Shown: positions 27,062 through 36,593 of the stretch, in pieces
Numbering within the stretch: position 1 is the stretch's first letter
Layout of the letters: each line of letters begins with the position of its first letter
Source: JBBIWA01 sp037439425
Lineage (GTDB): Bacteria > Acidobacteriota > Blastocatellia > RBC074
DNA length: 64,000 bases
Assembly (NCBI GenBank): GCA_037439425.1
Contig: JBBIWA010000001.1
Span: 62,001 to 126,000 of the forward strand
Reading direction: 5' to 3'
Translations under genes and position numbers: made by a program
The notes under the pieces: model-generated
The model's database searches: none
The model's input: only the letters and a program-made list of their open reading frames with translations
What the model was told of the DNA's origin: nothing

Positions 27062-28933
27062 GTGTGGTTGAAGATGAAGATAGTGCGACGCTGGTTCAAC
27101 GGATTGAGCAGATATTTCCGGTGGGACATCTATCGCCGGTTGCTGCCTTACGTCAAGCCTTACAAATGGCCGATGCTGCTGGTGGTGGTGATTCAGTTAA
27201 CCTACACCGGGCTAGGGTTGCTGGAACCGTGGCCGATGAAACTGCTGGTGGACAACGGGCTGAGCCGTCATCCCTTGCCTGACTGGATGCAGCGCCTCTT
27301 TCCTTTTCTCTCGCCAGGGCACGAGCTGGCCATCATCGTCTGCGCGGTGCTGGCCATCCTCGCCTTGCGCGTGATCTACATTCTGCTTGACGTGTTCGGC
27401 GATTACATAAAGCAGGGCGTCAACACCGGGATGATTCTCGATTTCAAAACAGATCTCTTCAACCATCTTCAGAAGCTCTCGCTTTCCTATCACGACCGGG
27501 CCACAGTTTCCGATTCGATCTATCGCGTCAACAATGACACGTCTTTCATCAGCGTGCTCATCTGGAGCAACTTTCGCGCGCTGCTGAGATCAGGCCTGAC
27601 CCTCACCGGCATTCTGTGGATTGTCATCAAACTCGACTGGCAGTTGGCTGTCTTGGCGTTAGCTGCCGCTCCAGCGCAATACTTGGTGATCGGCTTTTAC
27701 AACAAGCTTTTCAAAGAGAAGTGGAAGCGCGTGAGCGAAATGGAGACGGCAGCGCAGACGGTGATGCAGGAGTCGCTTTTGTGTCTGCGCGTGGTCAAAG
27801 CCTTCGGCCAGGAAGAGCGCGAGCAGCAGCGCTTCAAAGATCGCAGTCTGGCAGCGGTGCGCGCGAAGGTCAAACTCGGTTTTCAGGAGCACCTCTTCTC
27901 TTATGCTCAATACTTCATCTCGCGGCTGGGCCAGAGCGTGATCCTGCTGGTGGGTGGAGTGCACGCGCTAGAAGGGCAATTGACCGTGGGCGAGTTGCTG
28001 GTCATCCTGGCTTACGTAGATCAGCTTTACGAGCCATTGCAAGGCATCGGCGACGCGCTGACCAATATGCAAAGCTCGCTCGTCAGCGCCGAGCGTGCGC
28101 TTGAGGTGCTCGACATCGAGCCGGAGATCAAAGACCATCCGGGCGCCAAGACGCTGGAACGCGTCCAAGGCTTGGTGGTTTTCGAGGATGTAAGCTTTGC
28201 TTATCGTGGCGGCCAGAGCGTGCTGCAGCAGATCAATTTCACCGCGCGGCCGGGAGAAGTTATCGCCATCATCGGCCCAACTGGCGCAGGCAAAACGACG
28301 CTCGCCAGTTTGCTCGTTCGCTTCTACGATCCTGATGCGGGGCGCGTGACGCTTGATGGTTATGACTTGCGTGACCTGACGATCAAGACGCTGCGCCATA
28401 ACATTGCGCTGGTGCTGCAGGAGCCGATCCTGTTTTCAGGCAGCATTCGTGAAAACATCGCTTACGGTCGCCCTGAGGCCAGTCTCGCAGAGATCATCGC
28501 GGCAGCGAGGGCAGCCAATGCGCACGACTTCATTATGGCTTTGCCTGACGGTTACGACTCTCAGGTGGGTGAGCGCGGCGTGCGGCTTTCAGGCGGCGAG
28601 CGGCAACGCCTCTCGCTAGCGCGCGCATTCCTCAAAAATGCACCGGTGTTGATTCTGGATGAGCCAACTTCAGCGCTCGATGCGCGCACAGAGATGACGA
28701 TCCTGGATGCGCTGGAAAGGTTGATGAGGGGACGGACGACTTTCATTATTGCGCATCGGCTCTCGACCATTCATTATGCTGATCGGATCATCGTCCTCGA
28801 ACAGGGGCGCATCGTTGAGCTGGGGTCGCACTCAGAGTTGATGCAACATAATGGTCTCTATGCGCAGCTTTATCGAATTCAGTCCGGCGCGCTGCGAGAG
28901 CCGAAGCCGGAGAAAGAAGAGGTAATGGTCTAA
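27062..28933 (+). CDS. ABC exporter, fused membrane and ATPase domains (MsbA-like)
   Basis: 623 residues. Residues ~35-330 hold six hydrophobic helices; residues ~365-610 are the ATPase: Walker A GPTGAGKTTLAS, Q-loop LVLQEPILFSG, signature LSGGERQRLSLARAF, Walker B VLILDEPTSALD and switch IIAHRLSTI. It works as a homodimer in the inner membrane and in this setting probably exports a lipid-linked saccharide. The start is a GTG at 27062; an ATG at 27074 is a possible alternative and neither has a clear ribosome site. It is embedded among glycan genes. Confidence 0.92.
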   Translation: MWLKMKIVRRWFNGLSRYFRWDIYRRLLPYVKPYKWPMLLVVVIQLTYTGLGLLEPWPMKLLVDNGLSRHPLPDWMQRLFPFLSPGHELAIIVCAVLAILALRVIYILLDVFGDYIKQGVNTGMILDFKTDLFNHLQKLSLSYHDRATVSDSIYRVNNDTSFISVLIWSNFRALLRSGLTLTGILWIVIKLDWQLAVLALAAAPAQYLVIGFYNKLFKEKWKRVSEMETAAQTVMQESLLCLRVVKAFGQEEREQQRFKDRSLAAVRAKVKLGFQEHLFSYAQYFISRLGQSVILLVGGVHALEGQLTVGELLVILAYVDQLYEPLQGIGDALTNMQSSLVSAERALEVLDIEPEIKDHPGAKTLERVQGLVVFEDVSFAYRGGQSVLQQINFTARPGEVIAIIGPTGAGKTTLASLLVRFYDPDAGRVTLDGYDLRDLTIKTLRHNIALVLQEPILFSGSIRENIAYGRPEASLAEIIAAARAANAHDFIMALPDGYDSQVGERGVRLSGGERQRLSLARAFLKNAPVLILDEPTSALDARTEMTILDALERLMRGRTTFIIAHRLSTIHYADRIIVLEQGRIVELGSHSELMQHNGLYAQLYRIQSGALREPKPEKEEVMV

Positions 28934-28948
28934 CGCGAGGGAAAGGTT

Positions 28949-30007
28949 ATGAGTCAAGAGGCCCAGGAAACAATGAAGCGCGATTGGGAGAGGCGGGCGC
29001 AGGAGCTTTCGTTACGGTTTATTGATGATCGTGCGCACAACGAGGAAGAGCTCAAAGCGCTGGGTGAAGCTGACGCGGAGATGATCCTTCTTGACATTAG
29101 CCAATACCTGACTCCCGACGCGCGGGTGCTGGAGATCGGCTGCGGCATTGGTCGCTTGATGGAGCCGATGGCCAGGCGCTTCAGCGAAGTGTGGGGCGTT
29201 GACATCTCACCGGAGATGATACGGCGCGGGCGTGAACGGCTCGCCACTTTTAGCAACGTTCGCTTCATGGAAAACAGCGGCACAGAACTGCAGGGCGTGC
29301 CTAGTGACTACTTTGATCTGTGCTACTCCTATTTCGCCTTTCGCCATTTGACTGAGCATTGGATGACCGAAAGCTACATCAGAGAAGCGCATCGCGTGCT
29401 TAAACAGGGCGGCATCCTGAAGGTTGAAGTTGGTGGCGTCTATGCCACCAATCCTTTTCGCTCGTTGTATGAAGAGGGGCGGGCTGATAGCTGGCAGGGC
29501 GTTCGGTTCTGTATGTCAGAGATTGTCAAGCTGGTTGAAACCATCGGCTTTCAGATGATAGCCGCCTACCATCCACGCGAAAAGCAGCAAATGCTAGCCT
29601 CCGGTCAAGTATGCGAAGACGTGGAGAGGCAACGCCGTCTCTGGGTCGTCGCGTGCAAAGACAGCGGGATGGACCAGTGGGAGAAGGTTTGCTATGCGTC
29701 AGGTCAAGCATTGGCGCAAGTAGCTGCGCCCGGCTCGGTAGTGTTGCTGCCTGAGTTCGAGATGGAAGATCATCTGGTGGTTGCCGGAGCTGCTCATGTT
29801 CACTTCTCCTACCTTGAGTCGCCCGCAGACAGCGCAGGTGCGATCGCACTGTTAGAAAAGCAGCGGCAAAGCGGCGGGCAGTATTTGTTACTGAGCCGGT
29901 ACGGTCTCTGGTGGTTGGAAGTCTACGAAGAATTCGCGGCCTATCTCAACTCGCATTACCGCGTCGCTCGACAGGCTGAGGACTACGTGATTTACGATCT
30001 ACGGTGA
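28949..30007 (+). CDS. SAM-dependent methyltransferase
   Basis: 352 residues, starting 15 nt after the ABC gene with GAGGGAAAGG ahead of the ATG. The class-I SAM fold is clear: RVLEIGCGIGRLMEPMARRF (motif I), VWGVDISPEM (motif II), and YSYFAFRHL then AHRVLKQGGILKVEVGG (motif III region). Residues ~250-352 form an extra domain without an obvious family, perhaps for acceptor recognition. It is likely an O-methylation step in glycan capping or decoration, inferred from location. Confidence 0.88.
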   Translation: MSQEAQETMKRDWERRAQELSLRFIDDRAHNEEELKALGEADAEMILLDISQYLTPDARVLEIGCGIGRLMEPMARRFSEVWGVDISPEMIRRGRERLATFSNVRFMENSGTELQGVPSDYFDLCYSYFAFRHLTEHWMTESYIREAHRVLKQGGILKVEVGGVYATNPFRSLYEEGRADSWQGVRFCMSEIVKLVETIGFQMIAAYHPREKQQMLASGQVCEDVERQRRLWVVACKDSGMDQWEKVCYASGQALAQVAAPGSVVLLPEFEMEDHLVVAGAAHVHFSYLESPADSAGAIALLEKQRQSGGQYLLLSRYGLWWLEVYEEFAAYLNSHYRVARQAEDYVIYDLR

Positions 30008-30047
30008 GGTTTGCAATCTGGCTGAGGTTTGAGGAGAGCTGTTAGGG

Positions 30048-31244
30048 ATGAGAGTAGCTCTGGTTTCACAGGAATATCCGCCCGGCGCACACGGGGGCAT
30101 CGGCTCTCAGACATATTTGAAAGCTCACGGCCTGGCAGCCCGGGGCCATGAAGTCTCGGTCATTTCCTACAGTTTCAATCACGAGGTGAATGAATTCTGG
30201 GATGGGCCGGTGCGGGTTATCGGCATCCCCGGTTTTGAAAATCGCCTGGCTGTGGCCACTGAACTCGCGCAGTGGATCACCTACAGCGCTGAGGTGGCCG
30301 TAGCATTAGCCGAATTGCACGAACGCACGCCGCTGGACATTGTGGATTTCCCTGAATGGGGCTGCGAAGGTTATCTCCATCTGCTCAATCAGACCGAATG
30401 GAATCACATCCCGACAGTGATTCAGCTTCACGGGCCGCTGGTGATGCTGGCGCATACCATCGGCTGGCCGGAGATAGATTCTGAGTTTTATCGCGTCGGC
30501 ACTGCGATGGAAGGGGCGTGTCTACGACTGGCGGATGCGGTCTTTTCCTCCAGCCGGTGCTCGGCAGATTGGTGTGCCAGGCATTATGGTTTAGCGCGCG
30601 AAGGCATCCCGATCTTGCACACTGGGGTGGACAGTCGCCTCTTTTCTCCTCGTGATCTTCCCAAAGACAGCCGGCCCACGATCATCTTTGTCGGCAGCCT
30701 CAGAGGGAACAAAAGGCCGGACCTGCTGCTGGAAGCCGCCTGCCGGCTGGCTGGAGAATATCCTGATTTGCGGCTGCAGATGATCGGACAAGGAGAAGAA
30801 GCACTCATTGAGGAATTGAAAGCGAAGGCGCGCGCGGCTGGGCTGGGAGAGTTGCTCGACTTGCCAGGCTTTATTGAGCGCCAGGAACTGCCGGCCTATC
30901 TTTCTCGCGCTCACATCTTTGCCGCCCCCTCAACTTATGAAGGCGGGCCGGGTTTCGTTTATCTCGAAGCCATGGCTTGCGGGTTGCCGGTTGTTGCCTG
31001 CGCAGGTAGCGGCGCCGCAGAGGTGGTAATCCACGAGCATAACGGGTTACTGGTGCCCCCGGGGGATGTGGACGCTTTAGTGAATGCGCTAGGCCGTCTC
31101 CTGGCAAACCGCGAGGAGCGTGAGGCGATGGGCGCGCGCGCGCGCCGCTACGTGCTGGCCGAAGCAGACAGTGAGACTTGCATCAAGCGGATTGAAGCTT
31201 TCTATCTTGAGGTTGTGGCTGGCAGGTATCGCCGGCAAAAGTGA
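30048..31244 (+). CDS. Glycosyltransferase family 4
   Basis: 398 residues with GAGGAG upstream of the ATG. GT-B architecture: the N-terminal domain starts VSQEYPPGAHGGIGSQTYLK (the glycine-rich acceptor loop). The C-terminal domain has IIFVGSLRGNKRPDLLLEA and the nucleotide-sugar motif STYEGGPGFVYLEAMACG followed by LPVVACAGSGAAEVV (the EX7E arrangement). It is a retaining sugar transferase of the cytosolic face of the membrane. It belongs to the glycan locus and precedes the deacetylase gene by 46 bp. Confidence 0.92.
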   Translation: MRVALVSQEYPPGAHGGIGSQTYLKAHGLAARGHEVSVISYSFNHEVNEFWDGPVRVIGIPGFENRLAVATELAQWITYSAEVAVALAELHERTPLDIVDFPEWGCEGYLHLLNQTEWNHIPTVIQLHGPLVMLAHTIGWPEIDSEFYRVGTAMEGACLRLADAVFSSSRCSADWCARHYGLAREGIPILHTGVDSRLFSPRDLPKDSRPTIIFVGSLRGNKRPDLLLEAACRLAGEYPDLRLQMIGQGEEALIEELKAKARAAGLGELLDLPGFIERQELPAYLSRAHIFAAPSTYEGGPGFVYLEAMACGLPVVACAGSGAAEVVIHEHNGLLVPPGDVDALVNALGRLLANREEREAMGARARRYVLAEADSETCIKRIEAFYLEVVAGRYRRQK

Positions 31245-31290
31245 GCCCCTTGTTCCTGAGCTGGAAGTAGCAGCGAAAGGCCGTTGCTCC

Positions 31291-31923
31291 ATGAGCCGTG
31301 TCCTGGTCATCAGTCCCCATCCTGACGATGAAGCGATTGGCTGCGGCGGAACGTTGCGTAAGCACGTTATGGAAGGTGACATCGTCCAGGTTATCTTCCT
31401 CACCTCTGGTGAGGCTGGCGGCCATGGGCGCTCGCCTCAAGAGACAGCCCGGCTGCGCGAACGAGAAGCTGAGAAGGCAGCAGCCATTTTAGGCTTTGCT
31501 CGGATCGAATTCTGGCGCGAGCCGGACGGCGCGCTGCGGGTCACTCAGCCAGTAGTCAATCGGCTGCAAAACAAGCTCCGGCAGTGGCAGCCTGAAATTC
31601 TCTACGTCACCCATGACCGTGAAATGCATGCCGACCATTGCACTGCTGCCCGCCTGGTGCGCCGCGCTTTGTCCGGTCTCAGGTTGGCTGAGGTGAAGCC
31701 AGCAGCCTGGATGTTTGAGGTGTGGACCCCCTTGCAAAAGATAGACCAGGTGGTGGACATCTCGCCCTACGTCAAAACTAAGATAAAAGCCATTCGAGCC
31801 TATCGGAGCCAGTGCGCGGTGATGCGTTTTGATGAAGCCGCGCTTGGACTGAATCGTTACCGGGGAGAGCTGCACAGCGGCTGGCCTGCGGCCAGTTACG
31901 CTGAAATCTTCTCTGAGCTGTGA
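31291..31923 (+). CDS. PIG-L / LmbE-type N-acetylglucosamine deacetylase
   Basis: 210 residues from ATG 31291. An open frame further upstream overlaps the GT4 gene and is not needed. The zinc motif ISPHPDDEAIGCGGT at the N-terminus and HDREMHADHCTAA (HxxH) define the PIG-L family, which removes acetyl from GlcNAc-containing lipids or small conjugates. This fits a step that unmasks an amino group for later acylation, possibly by the two GNAT enzymes of the locus; that link is inferred. It is the last intact gene of the glycan run. Confidence 0.92.
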   Translation: MSRVLVISPHPDDEAIGCGGTLRKHVMEGDIVQVIFLTSGEAGGHGRSPQETARLREREAEKAAAILGFARIEFWREPDGALRVTQPVVNRLQNKLRQWQPEILYVTHDREMHADHCTAARLVRRALSGLRLAEVKPAAWMFEVWTPLQKIDQVVDISPYVKTKIKAIRAYRSQCAVMRFDEAALGLNRYRGELHSGWPAASYAEIFSEL

Positions 31924-32439
31924 CGGTGAGTAACTCAGAGCAGTCTACGATTGCCTGTCTGGCGAAGTGGTTAGTCTGCCACCAAAGCTTTACTGCGGGT
32001 CTCGGGCAAAACGAGGGCGTAAGATCAAACTCAATGACGCGCGCAATTGGCCGCGGCCCGATGAGTGTGAGAAGGATGAGAGAGAGGATTGAGAAGCCGA
32101 GCAGCGATATTCCCACTCCCTTGGAAGCGAGAGGAGATTTACGACGCAAGCTTCGGCCTAAATCGAACCAGGTAAGATTGGTACAGTCGCTTCACCCTGA
32201 GGCTGATGAGAGCTCTGGTTGCGCAAGCCTGGTATCAAAATCTTTGTTGTTCTGATTTAGAGCAGGCGCGTGATCAAGACTTGGAATGATCGCTGGCCAG
32301 CGGAAGTCTTTCACCAGTTCAGCAAGGGTGCAATTCTCTCCTGATGCAGCATTAAGTTGAGAAGAGCCAGTAAAATCGGCCCTCTGCTTCTTAACTTTAA
32401 CCAACCTCTGGTTGCCGCCACAGACTAGCACAGAGGGCC
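31924..32439. other. Gene-free stretch after glycan locus, with hairpin
   Basis: About 515 bp. Frames of 100-120 codons exist on both strands but have no family character. The minus one (31778-32149) contains one hydrophobic segment and may be a fossil. The inverted repeat GGCCCTCTG (32378-32386) and CAGAGGGCC (32431-32439) ends immediately before the ATG of the transposase remnant and may belong to that element. Confidence 0.5.
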
Positions 32440-33204
32440 ATGATGCAAGTATCTATCAACGCTGATTTGCAAGCCCAGCAATTGACCATTACCCTAACCG
32501 ACGTGGACTGGAAAGAGATCCAAGAGCGCAGCTTTTATCAAAGTGAGTTACAGGTGCAACAGATCGTCACCACCGTGGGGCGTGAACCGACGCGCCAACT
32601 GCTGGAGCGCCACGACACCTCGACTCCGACTATCCGTCGTGAGGGACAGACCTGGTAGCGGAAAGAGGCTTCTGTAGATCATTATCATACGCCCTACGGC
32701 GAGATCGCGCTGCGCCGTCATCTCTATCAAACGAGCGCTGGCGGAACGACCTGCTGTCCACTGGAGGAAGCGGGCCAACTCAGTTTTGGCGCGGCCACGC
32801 CATTTCTCGCTGAACTGCTCAGCTTCAAGATCAGCGCCCTGACTCCCTCAGAAGTGGCGCGGGGTCTGGCCAAACACGGTCTCTCGCTCTCGATTAGCTT
32901 CATTCAGCAAACCGCCCAACGCGTCGTGCAGATCGCGGTGCAGAAGACTGACCTCTGGCAGCCCCACGCTCCCGAGCCAGAGAGCAGCGTCGCGATCCTG
33001 GTCACCGGCTTGGATAGCACGACGCTGCTCTTGCGCGAGGAAGACTATAAAGAAGCCCTGTGCGGCACCATCGCGCTCTATGACCGTCAAGGCCAGCGCC
33101 TCTCGACCACCTACCTCGGCGCGATGCTCGAGGCTGGCAAAGCGACTTTCACACACCGCTTCACCGCCCTTATTATCGCAACCGCCGGGGCGAGACCTCG
33201 ATAA
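32440..33204 (+). mobile_element. ISKra4-family transposase remnant
   Basis: One frame interrupted by a TAG at 32656-32658 and cut off at 33204. The translation after the stop, YGEIALRRHLYQTSAGGTTC then CPLEEAG, and LLREEDYKEALCGTIALYDR with QRLSTTYLGAMLEAGKATF, follows the pattern of ISKra4-type transposases, where 'YGxVxVxRHVYQxxxGGxTYCPLE' and 'VGTISLYDxxGxRLxTIYLxxxPEYGKATF' are usual. About half the expected length remains; the C-terminal DDE part is missing. The remnant abuts repeat copy B. Confidence 0.75.
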
Positions 33205-33881
33205 AATTGACCTCGACTTCGCCTTCAGCTTTGATCGGTACCTGTTGGGCGATCCGATATTCGAAGAAAGGGGAGCAATTCCCGCTCAAGCGGGAAACGA
33301 GGGGCTCCGAGTGTGCCGCTTGTGTGCCTCACTGAGTCAGATGGCACACTGATCGCGGAATATCGTAGACCATAGCGACAGCAACCGGCCGCCGAGCTTC
33401 GAAGAAGCCTGTTTGCCCGCAAGTGGGCTCCGGCACCGCTGATTGAACCGTGGGCTGCTTCCTCACAATCTTTCTCCGCCCGCTGCGGAGCGTCGCCTGA
33501 TTAAGAACTGTCACCTTCTTTGCTCAAATGCCACAGCAACAATGCTGCGAGAGCTCTCCACGACGATTTTGGAAAAGCCGACCCAAAAGATCGACCACAA
33601 GGAGCGCCGCGATTGGCCTTCAGGAGACTTCTGATAGAGCCGAGCAGCACGGCCGCCAACGCCTTGTGCGCTAAACACGCCAACCCACCGAGAGCAGGTA
33701 AAAGACCATTGAGAGCTTGGGGCAGAGAAGGGACCACGAGTTGTGTTCCCATTCATAGCCGCGCTTCTTGTGGACTTTGAACCGAACGCTTCTCGATTCG
33801 AGAGCGTGAAAGCCCGATGAGCTGAGCCGCATTCTCTCGGGTCACTTCCAAGTCCATCAGCCACGAGTTGGGATAGCTCAG

Positions 33882-34105
33882 CTTACGCCGTGGAGATTCA
33901 CGTTTGTGGCTAGCAGGGGTGGGATCATTTTGAGAGGCCGGTCTTGCGCCGTGGAGATTTACGTTTCTGGCTACACACGCGGGCGAGAGCATTTTGAGAT
34001 GCCACGGCCTTGTGCCGTGGAGTTTCACGTTTGTGGCTACACAGGCGGGCAGGATCATTTGAGATGTCACGGCCTTGTGCCGTGGAGTTTCACGTTTGTG
34101 GCTAA
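33882..34105. repeat. Tandem ~65-bp palindromic units, copy B set
   Basis: Hairpins of the form CCACGGCCTTGTGCCGTGG at 34002-34020, 34067-34085 (one mismatch) and 33936-33954 (degenerate), plus a broken one at 33882. The period is ~65 bp. A separate intact hairpin lies at 34229-34247. Same unit as at 7712-7872. Confidence 0.7.
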
Positions 34106-34168
34106 CATCGACGTTTTTTCCTAAACGCTCTCAATTCGCGGTTACAGTAGCAGGAATCGTGAGACTCC

Positions 34169-34207
34169 TCTTTGAATTTCGGATTGCGAATTGCGAATTG
34201 CGGATTT
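34169..34207. repeat. Short AT-rich direct repeat cluster
   Basis: GCGAATT/GCGGATT variants in tandem; the reverse complement of the cluster at 7601-7640. Part of repeat copy B. Confidence 0.6.
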
Positions 34208-34656
34208 GGTAGCCAGGAGCGTGAGACTCCACGGCGCAAGGCCGTGGCCTCTTTGCGGCAAAATGTCACCTCTGCCGGCGCGCGCCTATTCTCGCCCCCA
34301 CCATCACCTGTGAGTAATGCGTCTCGCCTCTCTTGCCCTCGCGCCTCAAACTTCCAGCAGAGTTGATCTTCCTCGAATGAAAATATTCACTTGAAATCGA
34401 AAGCGAGCGGGTAATACTTCTCACCACCCGGTCACAAACAGCACCTTCCATCCGACTCGCAGCCGTCCGCTCTAAGACCTCAGGCTGTGACCTGCCGCAA
34501 CGGCTCGGTCGGTAGCATGTCTAAGCTCTATCGCATCTGCGTAATCAGACACTATCTCCTCTACCTCAAAGGCTCCTTCCAGCTTCCGCTCGCCCAGGCT
34601 GGTTTTTCCGTTCGTCGCTGAACCGCCGGCAAGCTCGGGTGTTGAAAGAAGAAGAA

Positions 34657-34997
34657 GGCGCTGAAGTGCCACCCCAGCCACTGCGAAAGCGGTCTCGTGC
34701 TTACGACTCTCAAAGGACTCGCTTGAAGACTTCAGGGTGAGTAAATCTCGAAAAGCTTCAAAAGTTGAACTCTTGAGAGGTCTGATGGCGGGAGTTTAAT
34801 GGTTTACTGTTTACTTCTCACGCGCTTATTTCAGAACCTCTCGCGGGTCAAGCACAGAAACTCTTTTGTCTCATTCAACTATTTACAGCCGTATCCGGCC
34901 AAGCGGGAATTGCTGCGACCCATTGGGTGCTGTTGTCGCCTCGGCTGATATCAAATATAATCGAGGCGTTTGAATCTATCCAGTATGGTTGTTGCTT
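34657..34997. other. Intergenic region upstream of Uma2 gene
   Basis: About 340 bp, more AT-rich than its surroundings. No gene, RNA or strong repeat was seen. It probably contains the promoter of the Uma2 gene. Confidence 0.4.
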
Positions 34998-35657
34998 ATG
35001 ACTGTACAGACCGCCAGTTACTATGACATTGTCACTAAGCTGCCCAGTGATACGGTGGTAACCTTTCACGGCGTCAGTTGGGACGAGTATGAAGACCTCC
35101 TCGAACAAGTGGGCGAATCGAGCGGCCTTCGCATCAGCTTTGACCAAGGGACGTTGGCGGTTATGACCCTCTCGACCGAGCATGAAAACTACGCTCGATT
35201 CCTAGAAAAACTTTTGGGCTTCATTAGCGTCAGGCTGCGCCTGAACATTCGCTCCTTCGGTTCGGCCACGATGAGGAAGCGGAAGAAGGGCAAAGGGAAT
35301 GAGCCGGATGCCTGCTTCTATGTGCAAAGAGCTGAGGCGTTGGGCAATCGAATACATCTGGATTTCGAGGTCGATCCGCCGCCTGATATTGCTGTTGAGA
35401 TTGATGTGCACCACGATTCATCCTCCAAGCTTTCTATCTACGCTGCTCTGGGCGTGCCTGAAATCTGGCGCTACGACGGGGAGCACCTGACCATCTCGGT
35501 GCTTCAGCAAGACCGGTACGTAGCTGTGCCCCAGAGTCGGTCATTGCCATTTTTGACCGGCGAGATCTTGACCGAGTTTCTAACTCGCCTGCGAACTGAC
35601 GGCGAGCTCCCTGCCTTGCTTGCATTCGACCAGTGGCTACAATCCCAGCAGTTATAA
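34998..35657 (+). CDS. Uma2-family (DUF820) endonuclease-like protein
   Basis: 219 residues from ATG 34998 (a TTG at 34989 also opens the frame). The DUF820/Uma2 layout is clear: SWDEYEDLLEQVGESSGLRI at the start, the acid residue in GNEPDACFYV, then PDIAVEID (the D...ExD-type active site of the PD-(D/E)XK fold) and KLSIYAALGVPEIWRYDG. These genes are abundant and often multicopy in filamentous and soil bacteria. The function is unclear; a role in DNA transactions or mobile DNA is suspected. It lies among decayed mobile and toxin genes. Confidence 0.9.
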   Translation: MTVQTASYYDIVTKLPSDTVVTFHGVSWDEYEDLLEQVGESSGLRISFDQGTLAVMTLSTEHENYARFLEKLLGFISVRLRLNIRSFGSATMRKRKKGKGNEPDACFYVQRAEALGNRIHLDFEVDPPPDIAVEIDVHHDSSSKLSIYAALGVPEIWRYDGEHLTISVLQQDRYVAVPQSRSLPFLTGEILTEFLTRLRTDGELPALLAFDQWLQSQQL

Positions 35658-35736
35658 TCCATCGCTCCATCGCCCAATTGCGGATCGTCTCTACATCGTG
35701 CATCATTTATCACCCATTATGAATTACGCCGGTGCG

Positions 35737-35781
35737 TGGAACATCGAACATTGAACATCGAGCGTCGAACATCATTCATTT
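35737..35781. repeat. GAACATCGA-type direct repeats
   Basis: Four to five imperfect copies of a 10-11 bp word, GAACATCGAA / GAACATTGAA / GAGCGTCGAA. Intergenic, just downstream of the permease remnant. Confidence 0.6.
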
Positions 35782-35797
35782 TTGCCTTTTGACTTCG

Positions 35798-36109
35798 CTA
35801 TTTGTAGCGCAGCGCTACCATCGGGTCCACCTTCGTCGCCCGGCGCGCCGGAATCCAGCAGGCCAACAGCAGCACCACCACCAGCAGTGCGGCCGCAGCG
35901 ACGAACGTCGCCGGATCGGTCGCACTCACGCCAAACAGTAAGCTCTTCACCAACTGCGTCAGAACCAACGCCCCTGCCACCCCGATACTCACGCCAAGGA
36001 CAGCCAGTTGCATCCCCTCACGCACCACGAGCCGGAGTACGTCAGAACTCTGCGCACCTAAGGCCATCCGCACAGCAATCTCGTGCGTCCGCCGGCTGAC
36101 AGAAGTTGC
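35798..36109 (-). pseudogene. 3' remnant of a MacB/FtsX-type (ADOP) permease
   Basis: The minus-strand translation SRRTHEIAVRMALGAQSSDV followed by RLVVREGMQLAVLGV, two hydrophobic helices and the terminal ARRATKVDPMVALRY is the last ~100 residues of the large acidobacterial FtsX-domain permeases. The rest of the ~800-residue protein is missing. The break lies at about 36110, right where the PIN gene ends. Confidence 0.85.
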
Positions 36110-36114
36110 TGGTT

Positions 36115-36593
36115 TTAGCTGAGTCGTCTTAGGCGGGCCAAAGTGGACGCTGGTCCTGCAATACGCAGGCCATCGTCCTCGAACATCTTCCAGTCGTCGG
36201 CATCATAGGTGAAAACCAAAGAGACGCCAGCGACGAATGCCGCCGCTGCATGGCGTGCATCGTGGATGCGGCGCGCCCGCAACTGATCTGACGCGGCTAA
36301 TTCCAATGTGCGTAGCACGGCGGCTTGATCGTCTTCAAGCACCCGAATTGCCGAAGGCGGCTCGATCAGCAGACTGACGGCTTGTGCGGCCTGCTCGGGC
36401 GTGTGCGGCGGCTGCGCCTTTTGTCACGTCAGCGCCGCATAGACTTCGCTGAGAATACCGCTGGTAGTGCAAGCGAGTGTTTCACCATGTCGAGCTGCTT
36501 CCACCGCCGCGCGGGCTCAGCGTGGCGTGGATCACCCAGCAGTAACGCGCCAATGAAGATGCCCCCATCGAAGAGGGTCCATTCATTCGCCAT
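36115..36593 (-). pseudogene. PIN-domain (VapC-like) toxin, broken
   Basis: It starts at ATG 36593, overlapping the antitoxin stop. After ANEWTLFDGGIFIGALLLGD (PIN acidic residue) a one-base shift near 36515-36520 moves the frame. The continuation ACTTSGILSEVYAAL is then cut by TGA at 36424-36426 where Trp is expected. The rest, IHDARHAAAAFVAG and VFTYDADDWKMFEDDG, carries the later PIN acidic motifs. VapC-type proteins are RNases. With a frameshift and a nonsense codon it should be inactive. Confidence 0.8.

Larger units (their letters stand above)
33272..34656 (-). repeat. Decayed ~1.3-kb repeat, copy B (inverted relative to copy A)
   Basis: The reverse complement of this region aligns over most of its length with 7266-8505. 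It carries one more tandem palindromic unit than copy A and a private ~150-bp stretch at about 34260-34410. The two copies stand in opposite orientation and enclose ~25 kb. Confidence 0.75.

Noticed and set aside
31920..32255. Possible 111-residue gene overlapping the deacetylase stop
   Set aside because: No family character, unusual composition, and it runs into decayed DNA.
33501..33864. Long open frames in repeat copy B (also 7999-8268 in copy A)
   Set aside because: Frames differ or break between the two copies and give low-complexity, family-less proteins.
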